A stretch of DNA of 64,000 bases. Source: DASUPK01 sp963744105. Lineage in GTDB: Bacteria > Actinomycetota > Thermoleophilia > Solirubrobacterales > 70-9. This document shows positions 8,447-16,660 of this stretch, in pieces. The number at the start of each line of letters is the position of its first letter. Position 1 is the stretch's first letter. A program made the position numbers and the translations under genes. The stretch lies in NCBI GenBank assembly GCA_963744105.1, contig CAVUSJ010000006.1, forward strand, positions 434,001 to 498,000, read 5' to 3'. A model generated the notes under the pieces. That model made no database searches, was not told the origin of the DNA, and saw only the letters and a list, made by a program, of their open reading frames with translations.

Positions 8447-8587
8447 GTCAAGCGCCCCGACTCCGAGCACTCGTAGAGGGGGCGGAGTCGGGGCGCGCCG
8501 GCCCCCGAATTCCGCATTGCAATGCGGCGGGGCGGGCGCGAACCCATCCGGTCGGTGGATGGGTGTTTCGGATGGGTTTCGGATGGG
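8447..8587. repeat. Composite hairpin/iteron element, unit 2
   Basis: Same architecture as unit 1. A TCAAGC lead is followed by a 14-bp perfect stem (8452-8465 with 8483-8496) closed by the identical loop CACTCGTAGAGGG, then the perfect palindrome CCGCATTGCAATGCGG (8512-8527). An inverted repeat of CCCATCC follows, with direct GGATGGG copies at 8557, 8570 and 8581. Relative to unit 1, three stem positions changed on both strands so pairing is kept. It ends 115 bp before the zinc operon start. Confidence 0.7.
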
Positions 8588-8654
8588 CTGGCCGGCCCGC
8601 GAAGTGACTGCTTTCGGAGGGCGCGCAACTTCACCCGAGAGCTAACCGCCCAAC

Positions 8655-8670
8655 TTCTCGATAACGAGAA
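8655..8670. promoter_or_regulatory. Zur/Fur-type operator candidate
   Basis: A perfect inverted repeat TTCTCG-ATAA-CGAGAA lies 31 bp before the GTG of the zinc transporter operon, within a sequence reading GATAACGAGAATCA. This resembles the A/T-rich dyads bound by Fur-family repressors. The operon's last gene encodes such a repressor, so autoregulation by zinc is likely. Confidence 0.5.
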
Positions 8671-8701
8671 TCAGTCCCATTGTTCTGGTAGTCTCACCCG
8701 C

Positions 8702-10444
8702 GTGTTCGAGCCTTTCCAGCTGCCCTTTGTCCAGCGGGGCCTGGTCGAGATGCTGGTCCTCGCCGTCGGGGCGGGAGTTCTGGGCACCTGGATCGTGCTG
8801 CGGGGGCTCGCCTTCTTCTCTCACGCCGTCGGCACCGCGACGTTCCCGGGGCTTGTGCTCGCCGACGGCATCGGCTTCTCCGCCCCGCTCGGCGCCTTCG
8901 GGGTCGCCGTCGCGTTCACGGCGGCCGTCTGGGGCCTCGCCCGCCGCAGGGGAACCGCCTACGACAGCCTCACCGCGCTGGTCCTCGTCGGGTGCCTCGC
9001 CGCGGGAGTGATCCTGGCAAGCGACGTCTACCACTCCGGCTCGAACGTCGAGCAGCTGCTCTTCGGCAGCCTGCTGCTCGTGAGCGGAGCCGACATCCGC
9101 CTGGCGATCGCCGCCACGGCGGCGGTGCTGATCGCGAGCCTGCTGTTCGGGCGCCGCTGGCTCGCGATTGGATTCGACGAGGTCGGTGGGCCGGCGTCGT
9201 CCGAGAGCTGGCTGGACGTCGTACTGCTCGGGTTGATCGCCCTGGCGACCACCGCCGCACTTAGCGTGATCGGCGCGCTCCTAGTCGCCGCGCTCTTCGT
9301 CGCGCCGGCGGCAACCGTCCGGCTCTTCTCGAACCGGATGGCGTCCTGGCAGATCGGCAGCGTCCTGCTCGCCGCAGCCGAGGGAACGGCCGGGCTGTGG
9401 CTCTCGGTCAAGACCAACGCGCCCCCAGGAGCGACGATCGCCACGCTGAGCGGCGCGGTGTTCGGAATCGCCGCGGTCGTGCGGGTGATCGGCCCGCGCC
9501 GGCGGAGTCTCGCGGTGGCCAGCGCAGTGGCCGCGGCACTGCTCGTGGGCGGCTGCGGGAGCTCGGGCTCAGGCTCGGACAAGCTCTCGGTCGTCGCCAC
9601 CACCACCCAGATCGGCGACTTCGCCCGCCAGATCGGCGGGAACGACGTCGACGTGCACCAGATCCTCGCACCGAATACCGACCCTCACGACTACGAGCCG
9701 AGGCCCGATGACGTCACTACCACGGCCGACGCCAAGATCGTCTTCACCAACGGCGACAATCTCGACGCCTGGATGGACAAGGTCGTCTCCGACAGCGGCA
9801 GCGACGCGAAGGTGGTCGACCTCGGCGCCGGCGTCCCGGTGAAGCTCCCGGGAGAGTCAAGCGGCCCGGAGGCCTCGCAGTACGACCCCCACTGGTGGCA
9901 CGATCCGCGGAACGCCGAGGCGGCGGTCCGCGAGATCGCGGCCCAGCTCTCTGCCGTCGACCCCAAGGACAAGGCGACCTTCGCGGCCAATGCAGCCCCG
10001 TATGAGGCGAAGCTGAAGCGGCTCGACTCCGGCATCGCGACCTGCCTCAGCGGAGTGCCCGCCGCCGATCGCAAGCTGGTCACCGACCACGACGCCTTCG
10101 GCTACTTCGCCAACCGCTACGGCATCCAGGTCGTTGGGGCCGTGATCCCCTCGCAGACGACCCAGGCCCAGCCGAACGCCCGGGACCTGACGGATCTGGC
10201 CAACCTGATCAAGCGGGAGGGCGTCAAGGCGATCTTCCCCGAGAGCTCGCTCAGTCCCAAGCTGGCGCAGACGATCGCCTCGCAGACCGGGGCGAGTGCG
10301 AACTACACCCTCTACGGCGACACCCTCGGTCCGGCCGATTCCAGCGGCGACACCTATCTCCACATGGAGCAGGCGAACGCCGACCAGATGGTGAAGGGGT
10401 TCACCGGGGGCCACGGCGGCTGCGTGATTGGTGGCCTTGGCTGA
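8702..10444 (+). CDS. Zinc ABC transporter: permease fused to substrate-binding protein
   Basis: A 580-residue fusion. Residues 1-265 are an ABC-3 permease like ZnuB (about 8 helices; FFSHAVGTATFPGLVLA is the family motif). Residues 293-580 are a ZnuA-type cluster A-I binding protein, with likely Zn ligands in DPHDYEP, DPHWWHDP and TDHDAFGYF. The junction carries what looks like a complete lipoprotein signal, RRRSLAVASAVAAALLVGGC, with the lipobox Cys at 285. The binding protein may therefore also be made separately from the internal GTG at 9485, or the signal may act as an extra membrane helix. The GTG at 8702 is chosen as start because upstream sequence is non-coding. It overlaps the ATPase gene by 17 bp. 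Confidence 0.88.
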   Translation: MFEPFQLPFVQRGLVEMLVLAVGAGVLGTWIVLRGLAFFSHAVGTATFPGLVLADGIGFSAPLGAFGVAVAFTAAVWGLARRRGTAYDSLTALVLVGCLAAGVILASDVYHSGSNVEQLLFGSLLLVSGADIRLAIAATAAVLIASLLFGRRWLAIGFDEVGGPASSESWLDVVLLGLIALATTAALSVIGALLVAALFVAPAATVRLFSNRMASWQIGSVLLAAAEGTAGLWLSVKTNAPPGATIATLSGAVFGIAAVVRVIGPRRRSLAVASAVAAALLVGGCGSSGSGSDKLSVVATTTQIGDFARQIGGNDVDVHQILAPNTDPHDYEPRPDDVTTTADAKIVFTNGDNLDAWMDKVVSDSGSDAKVVDLGAGVPVKLPGESSGPEASQYDPHWWHDPRNAEAAVREIAAQLSAVDPKDKATFAANAAPYEAKLKRLDSGIATCLSGVPAADRKLVTDHDAFGYFANRYGIQVVGAVIPSQTTQAQPNARDLTDLANLIKREGVKAIFPESSLSPKLAQTIASQTGASANYTLYGDTLGPADSSGDTYLHMEQANADQMVKGFTGGHGGCVIGGLG

Positions 10445-11180
10445 GGTGCTCGCATCGACCAGGGGGCTGGCGGCCGGCTACGGCCGCGCTCCGGCCATCG
10501 AGGACGTCAGCTTCGAGGTCGACGCCGGCCAGCGCGTCGCGCTGCTCGGGCCGAACGGCGGTGGCAAGACCACCCTGCTGCGCGCTCTGCTGGGCGAGCT
10601 CCGGCCGATGCGGGGCAGCGTCGAGGTCCGCGGGCGCGCCGCCACCGTCCCGCAGACCGAGCGCTCCCGGCTCGATTTCCCGGTCTCGGCGCTCGACGTC
10701 GCCCTCATGGGCGCGCTTCCCCGACTTCCCTGGTGGCGGCGACCCGGCCACGACGACCACGAGGCAGCCCGCGCCGCCCTGGAGCGGGTCGGAGTCGCCG
10801 ATCGGGCCGGCGAGACCTTCGGCGACCTCTCAGGCGGACAGCGCCAGCGCGTGCTGATTGCGCGCGGCCTGGTGCAGGACGCGCAGCTGCTCCTCCTCGA
10901 CGAGCCGTTCTCGGGCCTCGACGTGCCTGCGGCCCGAGGCCTCGAGGCCCTGATCTCCGAGCTCGCCGACGAAGGCCGGGGGATCGTCATCGCCACCCAC
11001 GATCTCCCCCAGGCCCGGCGCTGGGACGCCGTGCTCTGCCTCAACAGGAGGCAGATCGCCTTCGGCCCGCCGGACGACGTCCTCGATCGGGAGGTGCTCG
11101 AGCGAACCTACGCCGGGGCGATCGTCGAGATCCCGGGCAGCGGCCAGCACCTGGGCGTGCTACCCGCCCACCACCACTGA
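10428..11180 (+). CDS. znuC: Zinc ABC transporter ATP-binding protein
   Basis: 250 residues. Walker A is GPNGGGKTT, the signature is LSGGQRQR, Walker B is LLLLDEPF, and the switch His is in IATHDL, so all ATPase motifs are intact. It powers the two permeases encoded on either side. The start is TTG at 10428 or GTG at 10431, inside the end of the fused gene. The stop overlaps the next ATG. The C-terminus ends in a His-rich AHHH, common in zinc-linked proteins. Confidence 0.93.
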   Translation: MVALAEVLASTRGLAAGYGRAPAIEDVSFEVDAGQRVALLGPNGGGKTTLLRALLGELRPMRGSVEVRGRAATVPQTERSRLDFPVSALDVALMGALPRLPWWRRPGHDDHEAARAALERVGVADRAGETFGDLSGGQRQRVLIARGLVQDAQLLLLDEPFSGLDVPAARGLEALISELADEGRGIVIATHDLPQARRWDAVLCLNRRQIAFGPPDDVLDREVLERTYAGAIVEIPGSGQHLGVLPAHHH

Positions 11181-12028
11181 TGATCGACTTCCTCACTGAC
11201 CCGCTGAGCCAGGAGTTCATCCGCAGGGCGCTGCTCGAGGTCGGCCTGATCTCCCTTGCCGGCGGGGCGCTGGGATGCTGGGTGATCTTCTACGGCGTCT
11301 CCTACGCCGCCGAGTCCCTCTCGCACGCACTCTTTCCGGGACTGGTGCTGGCTGCGCTGGCCGGCATCCCCATCCTGGTCGGCGGGGTTCCCGGGATCGC
11401 GATCGCCGCGCTGGCGATCGCGATGGTCGGTCGAGTGCCGGGCATCGGCCGCGATGCGGCGGTCGCCGTTGTGGTCACGGGCTTCTTTGGCCTAGGGGCG
11501 CTGCTGGCCCTATCCCCCGACTCACCGCCCGGCATCCAGAGCCTGCTCTTCGGCGACATCCTCGCCCCATCCGACGCGGACCTGAGGATTGCAGCGATCC
11601 TTGCCGCCGGGGTGGTGCTCAGCCTGATCGCCCTCCATTGGCGCCTCCTCGCGGTCGCCTTCGATCGCACGACAGCGGGGTCGCTCGGAGCCTCCCCCGC
11701 CGTGGCCGATGTTGCCGTGCTGGTGCTGCTGGCGGCGGCGGTCCTGGTGGCGGCCCAGGGTCTCGGCACGCTGCTGGCGGTGGCTGCCCTCGTCGGTCCC
11801 GCCGCAACCGCTCGGGTCTTCACCCACCGCATCGGCGCCATGATGCTCGCGGCCTCGGGGCTAGGCATCTGCGCGGGGGTTGCTGGCCTCTATCTCTCCT
11901 ATTACGTCGGGATTGCGGCTGGTGCGGCGATCGCAGGCTGCATCGTCCTCTCCTACCTGGGCGCGATCAGCGCCTCCGGCCTGCGTGCGGCCCTGGTCCG
12001 GATGGCACCCTCCTGGGGCCAGGCCTGA
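11180..12028 (+). CDS. znuB: Zinc ABC transporter permease (ZnuB family)
   Basis: 282 residues with about eight transmembrane helices. FYGVSYAAESLSHALFPGLVLA is the hallmark ABC-3 motif. A second permease is encoded in the fused gene upstream, so the transporter could be a heterodimeric channel. Start and stop overlap both neighbours (TGATG at 11178 and TGATG at 12026), pointing to one translationally coupled operon. Confidence 0.92.
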   Translation: MIDFLTDPLSQEFIRRALLEVGLISLAGGALGCWVIFYGVSYAAESLSHALFPGLVLAALAGIPILVGGVPGIAIAALAIAMVGRVPGIGRDAAVAVVVTGFFGLGALLALSPDSPPGIQSLLFGDILAPSDADLRIAAILAAGVVLSLIALHWRLLAVAFDRTTAGSLGASPAVADVAVLVLLAAAVLVAAQGLGTLLAVAALVGPAATARVFTHRIGAMMLAASGLGICAGVAGLYLSYYVGIAAGAAIAGCIVLSYLGAISASGLRAALVRMAPSWGQA

Positions 12029-12456
12029 TGCCCAAACCACAGGAGACATGGCGCGAGCGAGCGCTGGCAGCCTTGTCGGAAGCCGGCTTTCGCAGCGGTG
12101 GCGGCAGGAAACAGGTGATCGAGCTGCTCGGCCGGGAGGACTGCGCACTCACGGCGCTTGAGATCGACGAGCGCCTGCCCGACGCCGGGCGGGCAACCGT
12201 CTACCGCGCTCTGGAGCAACTGGAGCGACTCGGCTTGGTCTCGCGGGTCGATGTGGGCGGCGACGCGGCCGCCTACGAACGGGTCGATCCAAGCGGCCAC
12301 CACCATCACATCGTCTGCGAGCGGTGCGGCCGGGTGATCGCCTTCGAGGACGAGAGGCTCGAGAAGGCGATCGTGGCCCTCGCCAAGCGCCCTGATTTCA
12401 AGGTCTCGAGCCACGAGGTGACCCTGCGCGGAGAGTGCGCGCGCTGTCGCGACTAG
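12028..12456 (+). CDS. zur: Fur-family transcriptional repressor, probably Zur
   Basis: 142 residues. The winged helix (about 20-85; ATVYRALEQLERLGLVSRV is the recognition region) is followed by the metal-binding dimerisation domain. GHHHHIVCERCG holds His ligands and the first CxxC, and CARC near the C-terminus is the second, forming the structural zinc site. As the last gene of a zinc importer operon it is best read as a zinc-responsive Zur; Fur-type iron sensing cannot be excluded from sequence alone. Confidence 0.88.
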   Translation: MPKPQETWRERALAALSEAGFRSGGGRKQVIELLGREDCALTALEIDERLPDAGRATVYRALEQLERLGLVSRVDVGGDAAAYERVDPSGHHHHIVCERCGRVIAFEDERLEKAIVALAKRPDFKVSSHEVTLRGECARCRD

Positions 12457-12488
12457 GCGAGGCCGCCGCCGAGCTATCTTTCGCTCAG

Positions 12489-12716
12489 ATGTGCGCTGCA
12501 TGTGCAATGGCTGCGATGGCGGGAGCGAGCGGAGCGAGGTCGTGGCTGCAGGCCCACCACGAGACCTGGCTCAGCGAGCGCCGCTTGAAGGCGGCGACCG
12601 CCGGGATCTTCGTCGCGGCGACCCTGGGCTCGACGGTCGCGCTGCAGGGGTCAACACCCCCGGCGCACCACCCCGCTCCGCCGCAGCCGCCGGCAGCACA
12701 GGCTCACCAGCGCTAG
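12489..12716 (+). CDS. Small membrane protein with His/Pro-rich tail
   Basis: 75 residues: an MCAACAMAAMAGASGARSWL head, a single transmembrane helix (about 34-50) and a tail rich in Pro, His and Ala. The ATG at 12489 lies 32 bp after zur. I recall the head pattern from other Thermoleophilia small proteins, but the function is unknown. Its position after zur and its His-rich tail suggest, without proof, a role in metal handling. Confidence 0.55.
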   Translation: MCAACAMAAMAGASGARSWLQAHHETWLSERRLKAATAGIFVAATLGSTVALQGSTPPAHHPAPPQPPAAQAHQR

Positions 12717-12774
12717 GCCAGGGCCGGGCTAAGGTCAAGCGCCTTTACCCGGCCTCGCTACCGTCGAGATCGAG

Positions 12775-13623
12775 ATGAGGACATTCCCGTTCGCCCTCTC
12801 CATCGCAGTCCTCGGTCTTGCCCAAGCGAGCTTGATTGCCGTCCCGGCGAGGACGTTGGCCTTGCCGGCCCGCCTGACCAGTCAATGGTGGTGGCTTCTC
12901 CTGCCGGGCTCAGTCGTTGTCGTGATCGCGGGCATCGCGCTGGATCCGGCTCTCGCGGACGCCCTCACCTACCTGGCCCTGGTGGGGGTGCCGCCGCTCG
13001 CCGCCCTGGCGCTCTCCGGGGCGATTCACGGGGCCCGGCGCACGCTGGCCCTATTGGTCGTCCCGTTGTTCCTGCTTGCCTGCGGGCCCGTTGGCCGCCT
13101 GCCCGCCGACGCGTCGGCGCTGGCGCTCTCGGCGCTCGCCTGCGTCGCGCTCGGCTCCCTGCTTGCGGGCTGCGTACCGGTCCGCTGGATCAAAATCGGC
13201 ATCTATGCGATGGCGATCGTCGATGCTCTGCTGGTCGGCGCGGATTTACTCCAGGGACCCGACAACGTGCTAAACGCAGCTTCCCCGGCGGGCGGCTTGC
13301 CGCAGCTTCAGTTCGCCCAGTTCGGCTCGGCCCTGATCGGCTTTGGCGACCTCTTCATCGCGGCGGTCCTCGGAGCAATGCTCGCCGGTGATCGTTCGCT
13401 TCAGCTGCGGACCGCCGGAATCGCCGCGCTGCTGGTGCTGGCCTTCGACCTCCTCTTCTTCCTCGTGACCGAGCTCCCCGCCACTGTTCCGATCGCGCTC
13501 GCCCTCGCCGTCACCGAGATCAGCAAGAGCCGCGCTGCCCAGACTAGTGAGCGTGCCCGGCGTGTTCCGGGAGTGGCCCAGGTGGAACTCGCGACGCCAG
13601 AAGGGCGGCGAGACCCGTTGTAA
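12775..13623 (+). CDS. Integral membrane protein, unknown
   Basis: 282 residues with about eight hydrophobic helices from residue 5 to about 240, then a charged tail (SKSRAAQTSERARR...). The ATG at 12775 follows GAGATCGAG, a weak ribosome site. No transport or enzymatic motif is recognisable. The next 145 bp to the riboswitch hold no clear gene. Confidence 0.72.
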   Translation: MRTFPFALSIAVLGLAQASLIAVPARTLALPARLTSQWWWLLLPGSVVVVIAGIALDPALADALTYLALVGVPPLAALALSGAIHGARRTLALLVVPLFLLACGPVGRLPADASALALSALACVALGSLLAGCVPVRWIKIGIYAMAIVDALLVGADLLQGPDNVLNAASPAGGLPQLQFAQFGSALIGFGDLFIAAVLGAMLAGDRSLQLRTAGIAALLVLAFDLLFFLVTELPATVPIALALAVTEISKSRAAQTSERARRVPGVAQVELATPEGRRDPL

Positions 13624-13769
13624 GCGGAATGCGCTCGTCGCGTCGTGGCTCTGAATCGTCTAGAGCGCCGAACGGGCATCCCAGGCTTGCGGATCCGCGA
13701 GATCGGCCATGCGTGCCAGTTCGCCGGGCTTACCTCCGAGCCTGCAAGCAGTCGTCCGTGGTTGCTAGT

Positions 13770-13902
13770 TTGCGCGGAGCACGCCGAATCTCGTCTTGCT
13801 TAGGCGAGAGCGGGGAACCCGAGTTACCGGGGCGAGCCCACCAGACGAGGTGGGGGCGCAGGCTCCTTTAGCGCCAGCCCGACAGCTAACCCCGCAGGCC
13901 GA
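13770..13902 (+). promoter_or_regulatory. c-di-AMP riboswitch (ydaO/yuaA leader)
   Basis: The leader contains the ydaO family landmarks in order: GCGGGGAACCCGAGTTACCG (13808 region), a variable hairpin around CCAGACGAGGTGG, GGGCGCAGGCTCC, then the 3' block GACAGCTAACCCCGCAGGC (about 13881-13899). It ends just before the GGAGGAG ribosome site of a cell-wall hydrolase. In actinobacteria this riboswitch commonly sits in front of NlpC/P60 and Rpf genes and turns them off when c-di-AMP is bound. Exact 5' end is uncertain. Confidence 0.88.
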
Positions 13903-13915
13903 CGGAGGAGATGGG

Positions 13916-14503
13916 TTGAGCTCGGACAGGCTGAGTTGGGCAAGGACGATTGGCGTTGCGGCGCTCGTCGCAGCGGTGGCACTCGTAATCGGTTCGGCCT
14001 CGGCTCTCGCTCAGACCGGCGGCTCAGGACCCCCAGGCAGCACCACCGACTCTGCCACACCCACTGGAGTGCCCGGCGTTGCGACACTGGCGCCAGATGG
14101 GACGGCCATCCCACCCACCGACGCCCCTCCCGCGGTTCGCAAGGCGATCAACGCCGGCAACCGCATCCACACCCTTCCCTACATATGGGGCGGTGGACAC
14201 AACCGGAAGTTCAAGGGCGCCGGCTACGACTGCTCCGGAGCCGTCAGCTACGTCCTCCATGCCGCGGGAATGCTGAAGGCCCCAATGTCCTCGGGTCCGC
14301 TGGCACACGGCTGGGGTGCACCCGGCGTCGGACAATGGATCACCGTCTATGCGAACGCATCGCATGCGTTTGCGGTGATCGCCGGATTGCGCTGGGATAC
14401 CTCGGCGGTCGGTGAGTCACTCAACCAGGGAAGCGGCCCCCGCTGGCGGGCCACGCAGCGCCCGTCGGTCGGCTACACAGCTCGCCACTTCCCCGGCTAC
14501 TAG
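13916..14503 (+). CDS. NlpC/P60 family cell-wall endopeptidase
   Basis: 195 residues. The TTG at 13916 is chosen because GGAGGAG lies 7 bp upstream and earlier frames fall inside the riboswitch. A signal peptide (about 10-32, ending ALAQ) is followed by a Thr/Pro linker. The NlpC/P60 domain then shows AGYDCSGAVSYVLHAAG with the catalytic Cys, and HAFAVIAGLRWD with the His. It should cut peptidoglycan stem peptides outside the membrane, under c-di-AMP control. Confidence 0.9.
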   Translation: MSSDRLSWARTIGVAALVAAVALVIGSASALAQTGGSGPPGSTTDSATPTGVPGVATLAPDGTAIPPTDAPPAVRKAINAGNRIHTLPYIWGGGHNRKFKGAGYDCSGAVSYVLHAAGMLKAPMSSGPLAHGWGAPGVGQWITVYANASHAFAVIAGLRWDTSAVGESLNQGSGPRWRATQRPSVGYTARHFPGY

Positions 14504-14512
14504 CGGCCGTAG

Positions 14513-15521
14513 CTAACTCGAAGGCACGGTGCCGCTCCTTCTCGCGTACGGAGCAGGACCCAAGGGACGCCGCACCGCGTAAGGCTGGCGTCCGGCGTGA
14601 TCCAGGATCCGGACCACGCCCCTCGACCCGGCCGACGCGGTGGCGGCGCTCGCTTGACCGGAATGCCCGCAGCCTGAAATAGCCAAGGCCGCCCCGGCAA
14701 ACAGCAAAGCGCCCCCTCGCCAGCCCCGACGTCCCGAGAAGGCGCGGTATTGGAGCTGGGCGAACCAGGCGAGGCCGCCGAGACAGAGGACCACTGCCAC
14801 GTAGAAGTTGAGCCGCAGTCCGAAGATGTGGTGGGCGGGATCGACCCGAAGGAGCTCCTCCCAGATGCGGGCAAACGAGTAGCCCGCCACGTAGAGGGCG
14901 AAGAGACCGGGCGGGCGGATCCGGAAATGATTGCCTAGCCAGACCAGCGCGCCTGCGAGCCCGAAATTCCAGATCAGCTCGTAGAGGAATGTCGGGTGGA
15001 AGGTCGTGAACTGCTCGTAGCCCGGCGGGCGATGGGCCGGATCGATGCGTAGGCCCCAGGGCAGGCCGGTCGGGCCACCGAAGAGCTCCTGGTTGAAGTA
15101 ATTGCCGATCCGGCCGATCGCCTGCCCGACCAGGAGGCCCGGGGCGGCGGCGTCCATGAAGCGCGGGATATCGGCGCCGCGGCGACGCAGGACGATGAGG
15201 CCCACCGCCGTGCCCGCGGCGATACCACCCCAGATCCCGAGCCCACCGTCCCAGACCGCGAAGGGCCCCCAACCAGTGCGCAGGCACCAGGTCCGAGCTG
15301 GTCAGATCGAAGTAGAGCCGCCCCCCGACGATCCCCGCTGGGAATGCCCAGAGCGCGACCTCGTACACCAGTGCACGATCGCCGCCCGCTCGCTCCCAGC
15401 GGCGAGCGATGATCGCCACGCCTGCAACGAGGGCGACCAGGTAGGCGAGCCCGTAGGCGTGGACGAAGAACGGTCCGAGGTGCAATCCATTGGTCTCGGG
15501 GCTGGGGATCGCGGCCAGCAT
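14513..15521 (-). pseudogene. lgt: Prolipoprotein diacylglyceryl transferase, frameshifted
   Basis: Two overlapping frames together make one Lgt. The first (from ATG 15519-15521, MLAAIPSPETNGLHLGPFF) covers the N-terminal helices, including GGRLYFDL. The second carries the Lgt signature GRIGNYFNQELFG and HPTFLYELIWN to the C-terminus. The frame changes at a run of five C at 15266-15270 (plus strand). Lgt attaches the lipid to lipoprotein cysteines in the membrane. The C-terminal 60 residues after ALAISGCG look unlike Lgt. Either a real decayed second copy or a base-calling error. Confidence 0.8.
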
Positions 15522-15993
15522 CGACCACACCCTAGGCCAATGAAATCAGCGGCAAATACGGGCAGCAGTGCTGGCTCGGCAAGCGAATGAACCCACTTCT
15601 GGCAATGCCACGCAAACGGGGCGAGGAGCCAACCGGATGAATCCCCCTGACTCACCAGGATGCGGTTTCCGTTCGCGCCCGAAGCCCCGAGAGCGCAATC
15701 GAACGGGTCCGCGGCGCGTTGGAAGCCCACGGCGGCTATGGGGAGTTCACTGCGACGATCTCCGAGTGACATGCGCTCAGACAGCCCGACACCAGAACGC
15801 GGGATGGAGTCAGCCGTCATTGCTGCTGTCGCGTACCGCCCGCACCGACCGAGGATCTCGATTTGCCATCGGTGACTCCCCTTCCTCGCGCACGGGAGCA
15901 GCGTGACGTCCTCGCCAGGGCTTACGACGAATTCAGGAACGAGACTAAACTTTCTCGGCTTATGTGGGACGGCACGCCGCGAGGCCCGGGCCA
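15522..15993. other. Intergenic, no gene recognised
   Basis: About 470 bp between the divergent lgt and the next plus-strand gene. Open frames exist on the minus strand but show no family features or plausible start. It must hold promoters for both sides; I see no clear hairpin or repeat. Confidence 0.4.
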
Positions 15994-16599
15994 ATGAGAC
16001 ATTTCTCCCAACGCTGGAGGGGCGTAGCGCTGGTACCCGCTGCCGCGCTTCTCGTTCACCAGTTGCGCTACGTCCTGGCATACGGTGGGGGCGCGGACCA
16101 AGCCCTGTCCGAGCAAGGTCATGCCTACCTGAGTTCGGTGACCCCCTGGGTCGTTTTCCTCTTCGCTGCGGTCCTCGGAGCGTTCCTCGGGCAACTAGCC
16201 CGAGCGTGGCGGCTCGGTGAGGATGAAGACCGCTCAGCGGCAAGCCCGCTCGTTGTTTGGCTGGCAGCTGCCGCAGGACTGGTTGCTCTCTACACCGGGC
16301 AGGAGCTGCTCGAAGGCCTCCTGGCCTCCGGCCATCCACCGGGACTAATCGGCGTCTTCGGCGACGGCGGTTGGTGGGCGATTCCCGCCGCGCTCTTCGT
16401 CGGCGGACTGCTGACACTTGCGCTCCGAGGGGCGCGGGTCGCGATCCGTTTCGTTGCGGCCCTCAGGGCAAAGGCCCTCGCGCCCGCCCGCCGCACCCGG
16501 TCCGGAACGCGGGCTCCGGCGAATCTCCTCCTGGCGCCGCTGCAGCCGATGGCTACGGCTGCGCCGGGCCGCGCTCCGCCACTTCCTCTCTCGAGCTGA
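15994..16599 (+). CDS. Integral membrane protein preceding copper genes, unknown
   Basis: 201 residues from the ATG at 15994. Four hydrophobic helices are visible (VALVPAAALLVHQLRYVL, WVVFLFAAVLGAFLGQL, PLVVWLAAAAGLVALY and IPAALFVGGLLTLAL), followed by a basic, Pro-rich cytosolic tail. Family not recognised. It is the first gene of a plus-strand run leading into the CopC/CopD and cytochrome-oxidase assembly genes, 61 bp before the next gene, so it may belong to the same copper-linked unit. Confidence 0.68.
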   Translation: MRHFSQRWRGVALVPAAALLVHQLRYVLAYGGGADQALSEQGHAYLSSVTPWVVFLFAAVLGAFLGQLARAWRLGEDEDRSAASPLVVWLAAAAGLVALYTGQELLEGLLASGHPPGLIGVFGDGGWWAIPAALFVGGLLTLALRGARVAIRFVAALRAKALAPARRTRSGTRAPANLLLAPLQPMATAAPGRAPPLPLSS

Positions 16600-16660
16600 T
16601 CAAAGGCGCCGCAGCCCATCCGGGCTCGCCGGCGTGATCCACACCGAGAAAGGAACGAAC

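Noticed and set aside
8522..8701. N-terminal extension of the fused zinc permease
   Set aside because: It would cover the iterons and the Zur-like operator and has no membrane or family features; GTG 8702 fits ABC-3 permease starts.
15540..15960. Second ydaO riboswitch or hidden gene in the lgt upstream gap
   Set aside because: Neither strand shows the ydaO landmarks or a protein with recognisable features.
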